In this document: positions 17,004 through 26,262 of the stretch, piece after piece
How the letters are laid out: every line of letters begins with the position of its first letter
Numbering within the stretch: position 1 is the first letter of the stretch
Origin: Microbulbifer pacificus
GTDB lineage: Bacteria > Pseudomonadota > Gammaproteobacteria > Pseudomonadales > Cellvibrionaceae
Direction: 5' to 3'
DNA length: 64,000 nt
NCBI RefSeq assembly: GCF_002959965.1
Contig: NZ_PREV01000027.1
Coordinates: 248,001 to 312,000, forward strand
Notes under the pieces: generated by a model
What the model was told of the DNA's origin: nothing
Databases searched by the model: none
What the model saw: only the letters and a program-made list of their open reading frames with translations
Translations under genes and position numbers: made by a program

Positions 17004-18368
17004 ATGAAAGTAACCATCTTCGGCACCGGCTACGTAGGCCTCGTCACAGGCGCCTGCCTCGCTGAAGTCGGCCATCAGGTCATGTGCATGGACGTCGACA
17101 CAAACAAAATCGACCGCCTCAAAGATGGCATCATCCCCATTTACGAACCGGGCCTCGAGCCCATCGTCAAGGCCAATATCGCGTCTGGCAACCTGCTGTT
17201 TACCACCAGCGCAGAAGAAGCCGCAAACCACGGCAAAGTGCAGTTCATCGCCGTAGGTACTCCCCCGGATGAAGACGGCTCCGCCGACCTGAAATATGTG
17301 CTCGCCGTGGCCGAATCCATCGCCACTTACATGGGCGATGAGAAAATCATCATCAATAAATCCACGGTGCCCGTAGGCACTGCGGATAAAGTGAGAGCCA
17401 AGGTACAGAGCAAGCTCGACGAGCGCACAAGCAGCCTTACCTTTACCGTCATCTCCAACCCCGAGTTTCTGAAAGAAGGCGCCGCGGTAAACGACTGTAT
17501 GCGCCCGGACCGCATCGTCATCGGCCTGGATAACGAAGGCGAGCCCCGCCGCAAGGTGGAAACCACCATGCGTGAGCTCTACGCCCCGTTCAATCGCAAC
17601 CACGACAAAATCATCTTTATGGATGTGCGCAGCGCGGAACTCACCAAGTACGCGGCCAACTGCATGCTCGCCACCAAAATCAGCTTTATGAACGAAATGG
17701 CGAATATTGCCGAGCGCGTAGGAGCAGATATCGAGCAGGTGCGCCAGGGCATCGGCTCAGACCCGCGCATCGGTTACCACTTTATTTACCCGGGATGCGG
17801 CTACGGCGGTTCCTGTTTCCCGAAAGACGTAAAAGCCCTGATCAGCACATCGAAGCAGTTGGGTTACAAAGCAGAAATTCTGGAATCCGTCGAAAACGTC
17901 AACGACCGCCAGAAGCACAAGCTGTTCGAAATGATCTGCCAGCACTACGGCTGCGACCCGGAAAATCCGGGCGATACCCTGAAAGGTAAAGTATTTGCCC
18001 TCTGGGGTCTCGCCTTCAAACCCAAAACCGACGATATGCGCGAAGCGCCGAGCCGCGTATTGATGGAGCGGCTGTGGGCGGCAGGGGCAAAAGTGCAGGC
18101 TTACGACCCGGAAGCAATGGATGAGTGCCAGCGTATATATGGAAACCGCGATGATCTGCAATTGATGGGAACGCAGAGCTCCACGCTGCACAAGGCGAGT
18201 GCTCTGGTTGTGGTTACCGAGTGGCAAAGCTTCCGCGCCCTGGATACGGCATCTCTAAAAACTGAGCTTAAGGACTCGGTAATCTTTGATGGCCGCAATA
18301 TGCAGGACCCAATTTACATGAGGAAATGCGGCTTTCAATACTACGGAATTGGCCGGGTTTCTGAATAA
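17004..18368 (+). CDS. ugd: UDP-glucose 6-dehydrogenase
   Basis: The 454-residue enzyme oxidises UDP-glucose to UDP-glucuronate with NAD+, giving acidic precursor for EPS. The Rossmann motif GTGYVG is at residues 7-12, the catalytic Cys is in [12 protein letters not shown] (about residue 270), and the C-terminal domain has [16 protein letters not shown] and FDGRNM. Length is typical. It shares the EPS locus with galU upstream (its substrate source). High GC and ordinary codon use contrast with the AT-rich glycosyltransferase genes that follow. Confidence 0.96.
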   Translation: MKVTIFGTGYVGLVTGACLAEVGHQVMCMDVDTNKIDRLKDGIIPIYEPGLEPIVKANIASGNLLFTTSAEEAANHGKVQFIAVGTPPDEDGSADLKYVLAVAESIATYMGDEKIIINKSTVPVGTADKVRAKVQSKLDERTSSLTFTVISNPEFLKEGAAVNDCMRPDRIVIGLDNEGEPRRKVETTMRELYAPFNRNHDKIIFMDVRSAELTKYAANCMLATKISFMNEMANIAERVGADIEQVRQGIGSDPRIGYHFIYPGCGYGGSCFPKDVKALISTSKQLGYKAEILESVENVNDRQKHKLFEMICQHYGCDPENPGDTLKGKVFALWGLAFKPKTDDMREAPSRVLMERLWAAGAKVQAYDPEAMDECQRIYGNRDDLQLMGTQSSTLHKASALVVVTEWQSFRALDTASLKTELKDSVIFDGRNMQDPIYMRKCGFQYYGIGRVSE

Positions 18369-18443
18369 CAGCAGAAGTTTGCTAGAGACTTTTTAATTCC
18401 CAGTAACAAATACGAATGACTGAAAACTCTACGAAATTCCTAC

Positions 18444-19634
18444 ATGAAATTACTTTTGTTGATTGACAGAATTGAAAACGGGGGCGCGGAGAGGGCCCTT
18501 ACACGATTGTATGATCAGTTAAGGGATAACTGTGATCTCATTGTAATTGCGCCTAACTTCCCACCTAACTCCAAAATTGATCTCAGTGATAAGGTGGTCA
18601 TGGATCTTCATATAAGGGAACGCGATGGATTGCTCGGTAAAGTGTTTTCTGTTTTTGAGTATGTTTTCAAACTTTCAAAATTGAAGCGCGATCTAGATGT
18701 TGACTGTACTATTTCCTTTTTAGAGAGGTCGAACATCGCCAATGTTGTTTCTGAAATGATCTCGTTAAGATTTCGGAAAACCGTTGTCAGTGTTAGAAAT
18801 AATTTGTCATTGCAGTACAAGAAATTTGGACTCCTATTTCGGTCTATTGTTAGGGTGGCTATTTCAGTTTTCTATTTTTTTGCTGGTAAGGTTGTATGCC
18901 TTTCTGAAGGTGTTCGAAGCGATATTCAGCAGTATTTATTGTTTGGTGGCAACTCGGTTACTATTTACAACGGATATGATTTTGAAAAAATAAAAAGCCT
19001 CGCATTGGTGAGAGATGATGGGCTTATGAAGTGGCAAAATTCGGTTTCCGGTTGCAGTTGCAATTTTATATTTGTGGGTAGGCTGTCGGAGCAGAAGGGG
19101 TTGGGAATATTTTTGCGTGCCTTCGCGATTGCTGCGGAAAAATATCAGCATATATCCTTGTCGGTATTCGGAGATGGCGAAGATCGTGATCAGATCATGA
19201 GTGAAATTGAATCGCTAGGGCTGACTGGGAAGGTTTTTATACATGAGCCTGTCGAAAATGTATTTTCATATGTGGCTTCTGCCGATGTTTTTGTATTTCC
19301 GTCAAAATGGGAGGGCTTTGGGAATGCGCTTGCTGAGGCCATTTCACTGGGAAAATTTGTCTTGGCGGCGGATTGTAAATATGGGCCAAGGGAAATGCTC
19401 GGTGTATCTCGAGATTTAAATGATTCAAAGTTTTCTGTGACAAAAAATGGAATTTTATACTCGAATCCAGTAGAAGATGATGACCCAGTAAGTACTTGTT
19501 TTCTGGCGCTAGATGAGTGTATTCGTTTAATCCAAGAAGGTAGGGTTCAAATTTGCCCAGTTGCGTTGAGTGACTTTCGGAGGCGCTTTTCAGTGCAGAG
19601 TGCTCGCAAAGATTGGATTTCCCTTTTGACGTAG
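18444..19634 (+). CDS. Glycosyltransferase family 4 (GT-B)
   Basis: A 396-residue GT-B enzyme. It starts with LLLIDRIENGGAERAL (the GGAE loop, residues 13-18), has FVGRLSEQKGLGIFLRAF near residue 210 opening the nucleotide-sugar domain, and PSKWEGFGNALAEAISLG near residue 285, the EX7E-type retaining motif. It would transfer a sugar to the lipid-linked EPS intermediate at the cytoplasmic face. First gene of the second AT-rich patch, 75 bases after ugd; the next gene follows after 17 bases. Sugar specificity cannot be told from sequence. Confidence 0.9.
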   Translation: MKLLLLIDRIENGGAERALTRLYDQLRDNCDLIVIAPNFPPNSKIDLSDKVVMDLHIRERDGLLGKVFSVFEYVFKLSKLKRDLDVDCTISFLERSNIANVVSEMISLRFRKTVVSVRNNLSLQYKKFGLLFRSIVRVAISVFYFFAGKVVCLSEGVRSDIQQYLLFGGNSVTIYNGYDFEKIKSLALVRDDGLMKWQNSVSGCSCNFIFVGRLSEQKGLGIFLRAFAIAAEKYQHISLSVFGDGEDRDQIMSEIESLGLTGKVFIHEPVENVFSYVASADVFVFPSKWEGFGNALAEAISLGKFVLAADCKYGPREMLGVSRDLNDSKFSVTKNGILYSNPVEDDDPVSTCFLALDECIRLIQEGRVQICPVALSDFRRRFSVQSARKDWISLLT

Positions 19635-19651
19635 TCGAGGTCTTGTGTTTT

Positions 19652-20548
19652 ATGGATTTTCCGGATTTCATGATTGTTGGGGCCCCTAAGAGTGGGACAT
19701 CGTCTCTTTTTCAGTGGTTGTCTAGAAACCCCTTGCTTGTGGGTTCTGACCCCAAAGAAACTTATTTTTATTTGGATGAGGGTTTTTCAGATTACAAAAA
19801 GTTTGATCTTTCATATTTTAGTTCAGATGAAAGCAAACCATCGTTATTAAAATTTTTTCGTGGTGTGCCCTCAGTCGATAAATTTCTATTTGAAGCTACG
19901 GCGCAAAACTTGTACTGCGAACGTTTGATTGAGGCTCTGTCGGACCGATCTGATGTGCCAAAAATTATTATCTGTCTTCGAGACCCAGTATTTAGAATTC
20001 AGTCAACTTACGAATATTTCACTAACAATAATTCAATTGAAGGTGCGCATTCTGATTTTTCGGGGTATGTAAATGATATTCTGCTGAATGGCAGCAATAC
20101 AGGGAAAACAATATACGATAATGCGCTCGATTGGTCGTTATATGAGAAATGGGTAAAGAAATGGGATGAAGCGGTCGGTGAAGGAAATGTCTTTCTTTGC
20201 ACCTTCGAGGAACTTGTTAGTTCACCGGGAACTGTGGTCTCTGATATTGAAGATTGGTTGGGTGTTCCTCATCAACCGAGTTCCACATCAGAATTTGTTG
20301 CGCATAACGTTACTAAGCACGTCAAAAGTCAATTTTTTCACCGTGTTATGAAAGGCGTGGGAAAATTTGTCCCCAAGTCAAAGCTGAAATCATGGGTCAG
20401 TAGCGTACTTTTTTCAATGAATTCTAAATCTCCTCAGCGAGTGATACCTTCTGCGGAATTTGCCAGCCTGTATGAAGTGTTGTCTGTTGGGTATCCTTGG
20501 CTTAAGCGAAGAGGTGTGAATGTTAGCAAATGGTGGACGCCGGAATGA
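19652..20548 (+). CDS. PAPS-dependent sulfotransferase (sulfotransferase family 1 / NDST-like)
   Basis: The preferred start is the ATG at 19652 (GAGG 10 bases upstream), giving 298 residues; an in-frame ATG at 19613 lies inside the preceding gene. Residues 8-16 (IVGAPKSGT) are the 5'-phosphosulfate loop and 109-120 (LRDPVFRIQSTY) the 3'-phosphate site, as in heparan-sulfate N-/O-sulfotransferase-like proteins. It is unrelated in sequence detail to the family-2-type sulfotransferase at 12070, so the cluster has two different sulfotransferases. It overlaps the next gene by 4 bases (ATGA). A sulfated sugar in the EPS is the simplest reading. Confidence 0.88.
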   Translation: MDFPDFMIVGAPKSGTSSLFQWLSRNPLLVGSDPKETYFYLDEGFSDYKKFDLSYFSSDESKPSLLKFFRGVPSVDKFLFEATAQNLYCERLIEALSDRSDVPKIIICLRDPVFRIQSTYEYFTNNNSIEGAHSDFSGYVNDILLNGSNTGKTIYDNALDWSLYEKWVKKWDEAVGEGNVFLCTFEELVSSPGTVVSDIEDWLGVPHQPSSTSEFVAHNVTKHVKSQFFHRVMKGVGKFVPKSKLKSWVSSVLFSMNSKSPQRVIPSAEFASLYEVLSVGYPWLKRRGVNVSKWWTPE

Positions 20549-21276
20549 TTGATTTAAGTGGGTTGCCTCTGTCAACTGAGTTTTCGGTTTCTGAGGTTTT
20601 TGATTGTTTTGCTCAATCGAAAAATTCCTTCACATGTACGTTTATTAATCCCCATTCATTTTATTTAGCCAAGAATAACTCTGCATATGTTGAGGCATTG
20701 AAAAAGTTTGATTACGTATTGGCTGATGGTATTGGGGTTGTATCATATGCGAAAAAGGTCGGCGCTGACTCTGTTTCGCGATTTAGCTTTGACAATACAT
20801 CTTTGGCCCCCAAGGTCTTCGAAACTTGTAGGAAGATGGGCTTGAAGATCGGGGTTGTCGGCGGCGTTGCGGGCGTTTCCGATCGTTTTGCTGAGCTTAT
20901 TGGAAATGAATTTTCTGGTTTGGACATTATCTCGATTTGTCACGGATATTTTACAGATGACGAGATTCTAAAATTTGTGGTCGATGCTAACGTTGACGTT
21001 TTGTTGCTTGGCTTAGGAGCCCCAAGGCAGGAGTTGCTGGCCTGTAAAATCAAAGCGCTCCCTGGAAAGACATTGCTTTTTACATGCGGTGGTTTTTTAG
21101 ATCAGCGGATCCTTTCGAAAGCATACTATCCAAAAATCATTGACAAATTTAATTTAAGATTTCTTTATCGGTTGGTTAAAGAGCCTAGGCGGTTATGGCG
21201 CCGTTATTTAATCGAGTATCGAGTGTTTGCTTTTTTGTGGGTTAAGGCAGTGGCTCATGCGAATAAACATAGTTGA
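20545..21276 (+). CDS. WecG/TagA/CpsF-family (GT26) glycosyltransferase
   Basis: The start at 20545 overlaps the sulfotransferase stop as ATGA and gives 243 residues. Canonical GT26 motifs are present: FINPHSFYLA (33-42), LADGIGVV (59-66, catalytic Asp), VGGVAG, CHGYF, GLGAPRQE, TCGGFLD and RFLYRLVKEPRR near the C terminus, where a basic amphipathic tail usually attaches to the membrane. It would add the second sugar to a lipid-linked acceptor. It is closer to the family consensus than its paralogue at 14131. The polymerase gene that follows overlaps by 20 bases. Confidence 0.9.
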   Translation: MIDLSGLPLSTEFSVSEVFDCFAQSKNSFTCTFINPHSFYLAKNNSAYVEALKKFDYVLADGIGVVSYAKKVGADSVSRFSFDNTSLAPKVFETCRKMGLKIGVVGGVAGVSDRFAELIGNEFSGLDIISICHGYFTDDEILKFVVDANVDVLLLGLGAPRQELLACKIKALPGKTLLFTCGGFLDQRILSKAYYPKIIDKFNLRFLYRLVKEPRRLWRRYLIEYRVFAFLWVKAVAHANKHS

Positions 21277-22549
21277 TTTTCCGCGAAATTTAGGATTTGC
21301 CTTGCCATTTGCATGGTTTTTTGGCTTAGACCAATTGGTGGTCGTCCCAGCTCTTATGCTATTTTTCCTGATGGTTGTCAGTAGATACGGCTGGATCAGG
21401 TTGTCAGACCCTTTAGAATTATGCTTTCTAGCTATATCTATTTCATGTATTCCTTCTTTGTTAGTAGCGTCAAACTATGGTTTGTGGTTTAAGTTTTTCT
21501 CGGCATTTTTCTCTGCATTTTGCTATCTGTATGCATTGCGAGTTGTGTGTGAAAGGGGGGCGGAGCGAAATCTGACGATAGTAGGACTCGAAAAATCTAT
21601 ATGCTATTTGAGCGCATTTGTAGTAGCTACGTTTTTTGTGTATTTGGCTTTTGGCGGCATCGAATTTAAAACATTGTTGTTCCCACTGGCTAATTCTGAC
21701 AGCTATTTTTTGAAAAGCTTGGCGATTCACTCATTGGGATCTGCATTTGATGATTTTTCTGGAGTTGCACCTCAGAGGTTTAGCGGGCCATTCTTTAGCT
21801 ATTCCAGCATGGCAATGGCCGGGCTTCTTTTGGTTCCAGTTGTGCAGATGGCTAAGTGGCGGATTCAGTTTAAATTTTTCACTGTGTTTTTGATTGCTAT
21901 AGCGGTCATTAGTACGGATTCCAGGCTTGCTATTGTTTCCTTGGCTTTCTATTTTCTATTTTTTTTGTGTTTATGCATCTTTGAAGTTTCTCAATTTAGG
22001 CGGGCAGCTTGGCTTTTTTCTATTTCGGTGGCTTTCGTTTTCGTTGTTATTGTCATGTTGTACTGGCCGGATCTGGCTGCATATGTCGAATCTTCGATAT
22101 TTGATGTTAGGTCTGCCTCGGCTTTTACTCGCTTTAAGATATATGAAGAAAGTTACTTTGGCTTTTTGGAAAGGCCTTGGTTTGGTTGGGGTAACTCCGT
22201 CCCTCTAGACGATAGCTCTCAACGCTTTTCCGCAGGGACTCATAGTTCATACGTTGCTATGGGGTTTCAGCATGGAATATTTTCTCTTGTTGCTTATGTT
22301 TTATTTTGGGTGATAGTTCTTGGTCAGATCGCCCGCATATTGATTTCCCCTGCAGGCACGTATTCGTTGAAGGCGAAATTGTATTCGTTGGGAATGCTTT
22401 GCTTTTTCATTAGAGAGTCAATGGATACTTGGTGGTGGGATCAAATGTTGTTTTTCTTAGTGTTAAATTATATTGCTTTGTTTCGAGTTTTTGTGGGAGG
22501 TGTTCCGAAGAACGCGCGGACTGGCTTTTCAAAGTTTCAAGGTGCTTGA
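21257..22549 (+). CDS. Second Wzy/O-antigen ligase-like polymerase
   Basis: Start chosen at the ATG at 21257 (AAGG nine bases upstream; overlaps the GT26 gene by 20 bases); a TTG at 21227 is less likely. The 430-residue protein is hydrophobic throughout with about ten to twelve membrane segments. The stretch RFKIYEESYFGFLERPWFGWGNSVP and HSSYVAMGFQHGIFSLVAYVLFW (about residues 290-350) fits the conserved Wzy_C/O-antigen-ligase loop and the helix after it. Very AT-rich, like its neighbours. It parallels the polymerase at 12738, so one may polymerise and the other ligate, or they may serve alternative repeat units. Confidence 0.75.
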   Translation: MRINIVDFPRNLGFALPFAWFFGLDQLVVVPALMLFFLMVVSRYGWIRLSDPLELCFLAISISCIPSLLVASNYGLWFKFFSAFFSAFCYLYALRVVCERGAERNLTIVGLEKSICYLSAFVVATFFVYLAFGGIEFKTLLFPLANSDSYFLKSLAIHSLGSAFDDFSGVAPQRFSGPFFSYSSMAMAGLLLVPVVQMAKWRIQFKFFTVFLIAIAVISTDSRLAIVSLAFYFLFFLCLCIFEVSQFRRAAWLFSISVAFVFVVIVMLYWPDLAAYVESSIFDVRSASAFTRFKIYEESYFGFLERPWFGWGNSVPLDDSSQRFSAGTHSSYVAMGFQHGIFSLVAYVLFWVIVLGQIARILISPAGTYSLKAKLYSLGMLCFFIRESMDTWWWDQMLFFLVLNYIALFRVFVGGVPKNARTGFSKFQGA

Positions 22550-22620
22550 TATTGTTTTCGGGATTATTCTATTTTTAATGCCGACGTCGTCACTCTGGAT
22601 GTAAATGGTATTTCATTTCT

Positions 22621-23940
22621 ATGAATTTTAAAGCCGTTATGGAAAGTGGCCGCTATGAGCTGTTATTCAGCACCGGACTGAGTCTTTCTGTTCGCGTGCT
22701 GTCCGCGCTTGCCGCCTTTGTCACAAGCCTGGTGATTGGCCGCGAGATGGGGGCCACGGAATCCGGCTACTACTTTCTTGCCTTCAGCCTCGTCACCTTT
22801 ATTGCCGGTGTCAGCCGCATAGGGTTGGATAACACCATTCTCCGCTACGTGGGCTCGGCATTTACCGAGCACAGCTGGCACTGTGTCCGCTCGGTGGTAA
22901 GCAAGGGGCTGCTGTTGGCAACTGGTGTTGCGTTGTTAGCAGCGGTTCTTTTGTCTTTTGCCAGTGTTCCTCTGGCGGTGCATGTGTTCGGTAAACCCGA
23001 GCTGGCGCCGGCGCTCGCGGCCATGGCGCCGGGCGTGGTCGGGCTCTCGGTGTTTACTTTACTGGCGATGGCGCTTCAGGGGTTGCGCCGGATTGTGGCG
23101 TCGGTGATGACGCTGAATATTTTGAGCAATGTGTTTCTGGTTGCGCTGCTGCTGGGGCTTGGCCTTTCCAGCGCCGAGCATGCCGCTTGGGCCTATAGTG
23201 CAGCAGCCATGTTCACCCTGTTGTGTGGCGGTTTTTTTTTGTGGTCGGTGCTGCGCCGGTTGCGGGCGCAATCTCCCTGCCTCGTTGAACCCCAGGAAAT
23301 TTCCTGGCGTGAACTGTTCCAGAGCTGCATGCCGTTGTGGGTAGTGCTGATTATGAGTCAGCTGGTGCAGTGGTCGGGGCAGTTCATTGCCGGTGCTTAT
23401 GTAGAACCGGCGGCGGTGGCTCAGTTGGCGGTGGCGATGCGTACCGCGATGCTTACAAGTTTTGTACTGATGGCTGTGAATCTTGTGGTCGCCCCGCGTT
23501 TTGCCGCCATGTACAAGCAGGGCCAACTGAAGGAGCTGGAAAAGCTCGCGCTTACCTCTGTAAAGCTGATGGTACTGTTTGCGTTGCCCATTGTGGTGGT
23601 GATGCTCGCGTTCCCGGAGTTTTTAATGGGGTTGTTTGGCGAGGGCTTTAGCGGCGGTGCGCACCTGCTGCAGATTCTGGTGATCGGCCAGTTTGTGAAT
23701 GTGGTTACCGGCTCTGTGGGCTACCTGCTCACCATGTCTGGTCATGAAAAGGATTTCCGCAATACGGTGCTTATCTCCGGTCCCATTGCCGTCGGCCTGG
23801 CTTTTGCATTAACCCCCATTTGGGGGGCAACCGGCAGCGCCATTGCCACTGCGGTCGCGGTTGCCACGCAGAATCTTGTGGCGGTGTGGCAGGTGAAGCG
23901 GCGGTTGGGATTCAATACATTGGTGGTTTGGCGCCGCTGA
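22621..23940 (+). CDS. Wzx-like flippase / MOP-family polysaccharide transporter
   Basis: A 439-residue polytopic protein with twelve or more hydrophobic helices and the polysaccharide-synthase/MATE-like pattern: LSVRVLSALAAFVTSLVIGR near the start and PEFLMGLFGEGFSGG about residue 335. It would flip undecaprenyl-linked repeat units to the periplasm. GC content returns to backbone level here, so the right border of the second AT-rich patch lies between 22549 and 22621. The ribosome site before the ATG is weak. It is followed by a VanZ-like gene. Confidence 0.87.
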   Translation: MNFKAVMESGRYELLFSTGLSLSVRVLSALAAFVTSLVIGREMGATESGYYFLAFSLVTFIAGVSRIGLDNTILRYVGSAFTEHSWHCVRSVVSKGLLLATGVALLAAVLLSFASVPLAVHVFGKPELAPALAAMAPGVVGLSVFTLLAMALQGLRRIVASVMTLNILSNVFLVALLLGLGLSSAEHAAWAYSAAAMFTLLCGGFFLWSVLRRLRAQSPCLVEPQEISWRELFQSCMPLWVVLIMSQLVQWSGQFIAGAYVEPAAVAQLAVAMRTAMLTSFVLMAVNLVVAPRFAAMYKQGQLKELEKLALTSVKLMVLFALPIVVVMLAFPEFLMGLFGEGFSGGAHLLQILVIGQFVNVVTGSVGYLLTMSGHEKDFRNTVLISGPIAVGLAFALTPIWGATGSAIATAVAVATQNLVAVWQVKRRLGFNTLVVWRR

Positions 23941-24071
23941 TTTTCGCTGTCATTTTTCGCTTGTTTTTTCCTGTTATTTTTTTCGCGCCCCTGTTGCACG
24001 GGGGCGTGGTTATCTATTTGACCCTTTCGGGCTATTTGGGAAGTTTTTTGTCTGTGATAGAAATTCGCCAC

Positions 24072-24419
24072 GTGAAGTTGTTTGCTCGCCTGCTGTTTGT
24101 TGTGGTGCTGGGCGTTGCGCTGTTTGCGGGCATGAAGTCCCGGCCCGTGCCTCAACTTGTACCTCATTTCGACCTGATGTTGCACGGTGGTGTGTTTGCG
24201 CTGCTGGCTTCGCTTTGGGTGCTGGCGGTGTCGCGCCGGTGGTGGGGTTGGGGGCTGCTCGGGTTGCTGTTGCTGGGTGCGGCGCTGGAGTGTTGGCAGG
24301 GCTGGATGATGCCGGCGCGCACGGCTTCGCTTGAGGATATGGCAGCCAATGCTTCCGGTGTGCTTGTTGGGGGTTGTGTGGCCATGATTTTGGCCCGCTT
24401 CTTGCCTCACAAGTTGTGA
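24072..24419 (+). CDS. VanZ-like small membrane protein
   Basis: Start chosen at a GTG (24072), since the longer frame overlaps the flippase; 115 residues. Three to four membrane helices with the VanZ-family features: a short N-terminal helix, PHFDLMLHGGVFALLASLW (the conserved HFxxY/H-type segment), a LECWQGW segment and SLEDMAANASGVLVG, comparable to the Dx2aN.xG motif of VanZ proteins. The family is widespread beside EPS and exosortase loci; its biochemical role is not established. It lies 131 bases after the flippase gene, possibly in the same transcript. Confidence 0.72.
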   Translation: MKLFARLLFVVVLGVALFAGMKSRPVPQLVPHFDLMLHGGVFALLASLWVLAVSRRWWGWGLLGLLLLGAALECWQGWMMPARTASLEDMAANASGVLVGGCVAMILARFLPHKL

Positions 24420-24490
24420 AGGTTGTTTGCTCTGGTTGTTGTTAATTTGACCGATGCAGCATTATTTTTCGGTCTTTGTCACTTTGAATA

Positions 24491-24506
24491 TTTGAACCTC
24501 GTCACA
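24491..24506. promoter_or_regulatory. CRP/Vfr-type site upstream of the glycosylphosphotransferase (site E)
   Basis: TTTGA-ACCTCG-TCACA matches TGTGA-N6-TCACA at 9 of 10 half-site positions. It lies ~133 bases before the start at 24639 in a 219-base gap that also shows an AT-rich, promoter-like stretch (24455-24495). Confidence 0.45.
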
Positions 24507-24638
24507 CCTGTGGCATGATCTCCGCCCATATTTAGAGGCCCGGTTTGGGCCCGCGTTTTGTGAGCGGCGGCACATGCAGGTGCTGCTTTTTCGGCTGGGG
24601 AACGGTCGATTTTTGGGGCAGGGTTTTGGGGAGGACTC

Positions 24639-26063
24639 ATGGGGGAAGGATCCGTGAAACAGGGATGGATTCGCAGCCACCAGTCTGGTTTGGCTGCACT
24701 GTACCGATTGCTGGATGCACTCTTGATCATCGGTACGCTGATTGTCTGCTGTAACTATTTCGGCATTGCCGTAAGCAAAGACTGGATCATCGCCGGCCTG
24801 GTGGCCTCGGTCAGTTTTGCGTTTATGGCGGAGTCTCTCAATCTCTACCGCTCCTGGCGGGCGGACAGCTACCTGCACATGTTTGGGATTACGGCCATCT
24901 CCTGGGTGGCGGTGTGTCTGTTGCTGATTCTGATTTCCTATTTTTCCAAAACCGGTGAAACCTACTCCCGCCTGGTGGTGGGCTGCTGGTTTGTGGGCAC
25001 CTTGGCGCTGTTGAGCGGCTGGCGTTATGGCTTCCGCCAGATTCTGTTTTATCTGCGCGCGCACGATCACAACACCCGCTCGGCGGTAGTCATCGGTGTG
25101 ACCGATGCCGGTTTGCGCCTGGCGCGGGATCTGGGCGGCGAGCCGCACCTGGGTATCCGCGTGAAGGGTTTTTACCGGGTGCCGGGGTCGGAGAGTTGCG
25201 GCCAGGCATTTGGGCTGGCCGGCAGTGTGCCGGTGGTAGGCGATGTGGAGCAGGCCGTGGCTGCGGCCAAGGCCGGTGAACTGGATCTTGTTTACATTGC
25301 ACTGCCCATGCGTGAGGAGCCGCGCATTGCGGAAATCCTGCAGGCGTTTGCCGATACCACCGCAACGGTGCATGTGGCCACGGATCTGTTTGTGAACAAC
25401 CTGCTGCACGCGCGCTTTTACCAGGTGGGCAGCACCAGTCTGCTGAGCGTGTACGACACGCCCATCGAGGGTATCAACAGCTGGCTGAAGCGTATGGAAG
25501 ACCTGGTGTTGTCTTCCATCATCCTGACGCTGATCTCTCCGCTGATGCTGGCGATTGCCGTGGCGGTGAAGTTGACGTCCCGGGGCCCGGTGATTTTTAA
25601 ACAGCACCGTTACGGGCTGGATGGGCGCCCGATCAAGGTGTGGAAGTTTCGCTCCATGACCACGCAAGACAATGGCAATACCGTGGTGCAGGCCAAAAAG
25701 GGTGATGCCCGTATTACGCCGCTGGGCGCCTTCCTGCGCCGTACTTCTCTGGATGAGCTGCCGCAATTCATCAATGTGCTGCAGGGCCGTATGAGCATCG
25801 TCGGCCCACGCCCCCATGCGGTGGCGCACAACGAGCAGTACCGCGCGGTGGTTAACGGTTACATGCTGCGGCACAAGGTAAAGCCGGGTATTACCGGTTG
25901 GGCGCAGGTGAACGGCTGGCGCGGCGAGACGGATACGGTTGAGAAGATGAGCAAGCGGGTGGAGCACGATCTGCAGTACATCCGCAACTGGTCTCTGTGG
26001 CTGGATATCCGCATTGTGTGGATGACGCTGTTCAAGGGTTTTGTGGGCAGCAACGCGTATTGA
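24639..26063 (+). CDS. Undecaprenyl-phosphate sugar phosphotransferase (WcaJ/PssY-type initiating enzyme)
   Basis: This 474-residue protein starts EPS synthesis by moving a sugar-1-phosphate (glucose in most WcaJ-type homologues) to undecaprenyl phosphate. N-terminal half: four membrane helices (residues ~20-130) and a CoA-binding-like Rossmann domain (~145-260). C-terminal half: the bacterial sugar transferase domain with KRMEDLVLSSIILTLISPLML, RGPVIFKQHRYGLDGRPIKVWKFRSM, RRTSLDELPQFINVLQGRMSIVGPRPHA, KPGITGWAQVNGWRGET and DLQYIRNWSLWLDI. The ribosome site GGGGAGGACTC precedes the ATG. It leads the export/assembly set that continues to 31858. Confidence 0.95.
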   Translation: MGEGSVKQGWIRSHQSGLAALYRLLDALLIIGTLIVCCNYFGIAVSKDWIIAGLVASVSFAFMAESLNLYRSWRADSYLHMFGITAISWVAVCLLLILISYFSKTGETYSRLVVGCWFVGTLALLSGWRYGFRQILFYLRAHDHNTRSAVVIGVTDAGLRLARDLGGEPHLGIRVKGFYRVPGSESCGQAFGLAGSVPVVGDVEQAVAAAKAGELDLVYIALPMREEPRIAEILQAFADTTATVHVATDLFVNNLLHARFYQVGSTSLLSVYDTPIEGINSWLKRMEDLVLSSIILTLISPLMLAIAVAVKLTSRGPVIFKQHRYGLDGRPIKVWKFRSMTTQDNGNTVVQAKKGDARITPLGAFLRRTSLDELPQFINVLQGRMSIVGPRPHAVAHNEQYRAVVNGYMLRHKVKPGITGWAQVNGWRGETDTVEKMSKRVEHDLQYIRNWSLWLDIRIVWMTLFKGFVGSNAY

Positions 26064-26111
26064 TGGCGCCGGTGCGACGGTTTCAGATTACACGCCATTA
26101 CAGCCCGTAGA

Positions 26112-26138
26112 GAACACCACATTTATGTGGTAGTGTTC
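26112..26138. promoter_or_regulatory. Inverted repeat with the TGGTAGTGTTC motif
   Basis: GAACACCACAT (26112-26122) is followed by TT and then its complement interrupted by TAG. The right part contains the 11-mer TGGTAGTGTTC also found next to the palindrome at 2846-2861. No T-run follows, so it is more likely an operator than a terminator. Confidence 0.4.
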
Positions 26139-26147
26139 CGCGCTTGT

Positions 26148-26163
26148 CGTGATGTGTGTCACA
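26148..26163. promoter_or_regulatory. CRP/Vfr-type site upstream of the outer-membrane barrel gene (site D)
   Basis: CGTGA-TGTGTG-TCACA matches TGTGA-N6-TCACA at 9 of 10 half-site positions, 100 bases before the ATG at 26263. Confidence 0.5.
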
Positions 26164-26262
26164 AAACATTGGGGGATACCGGGCGTCGTTCGTCTGGTTC
26201 AGGTCTGCTGCGGAAATAAAAGCGGGCCCGGGAAATAAACTTAGGACCATTGGATAGGAAAC

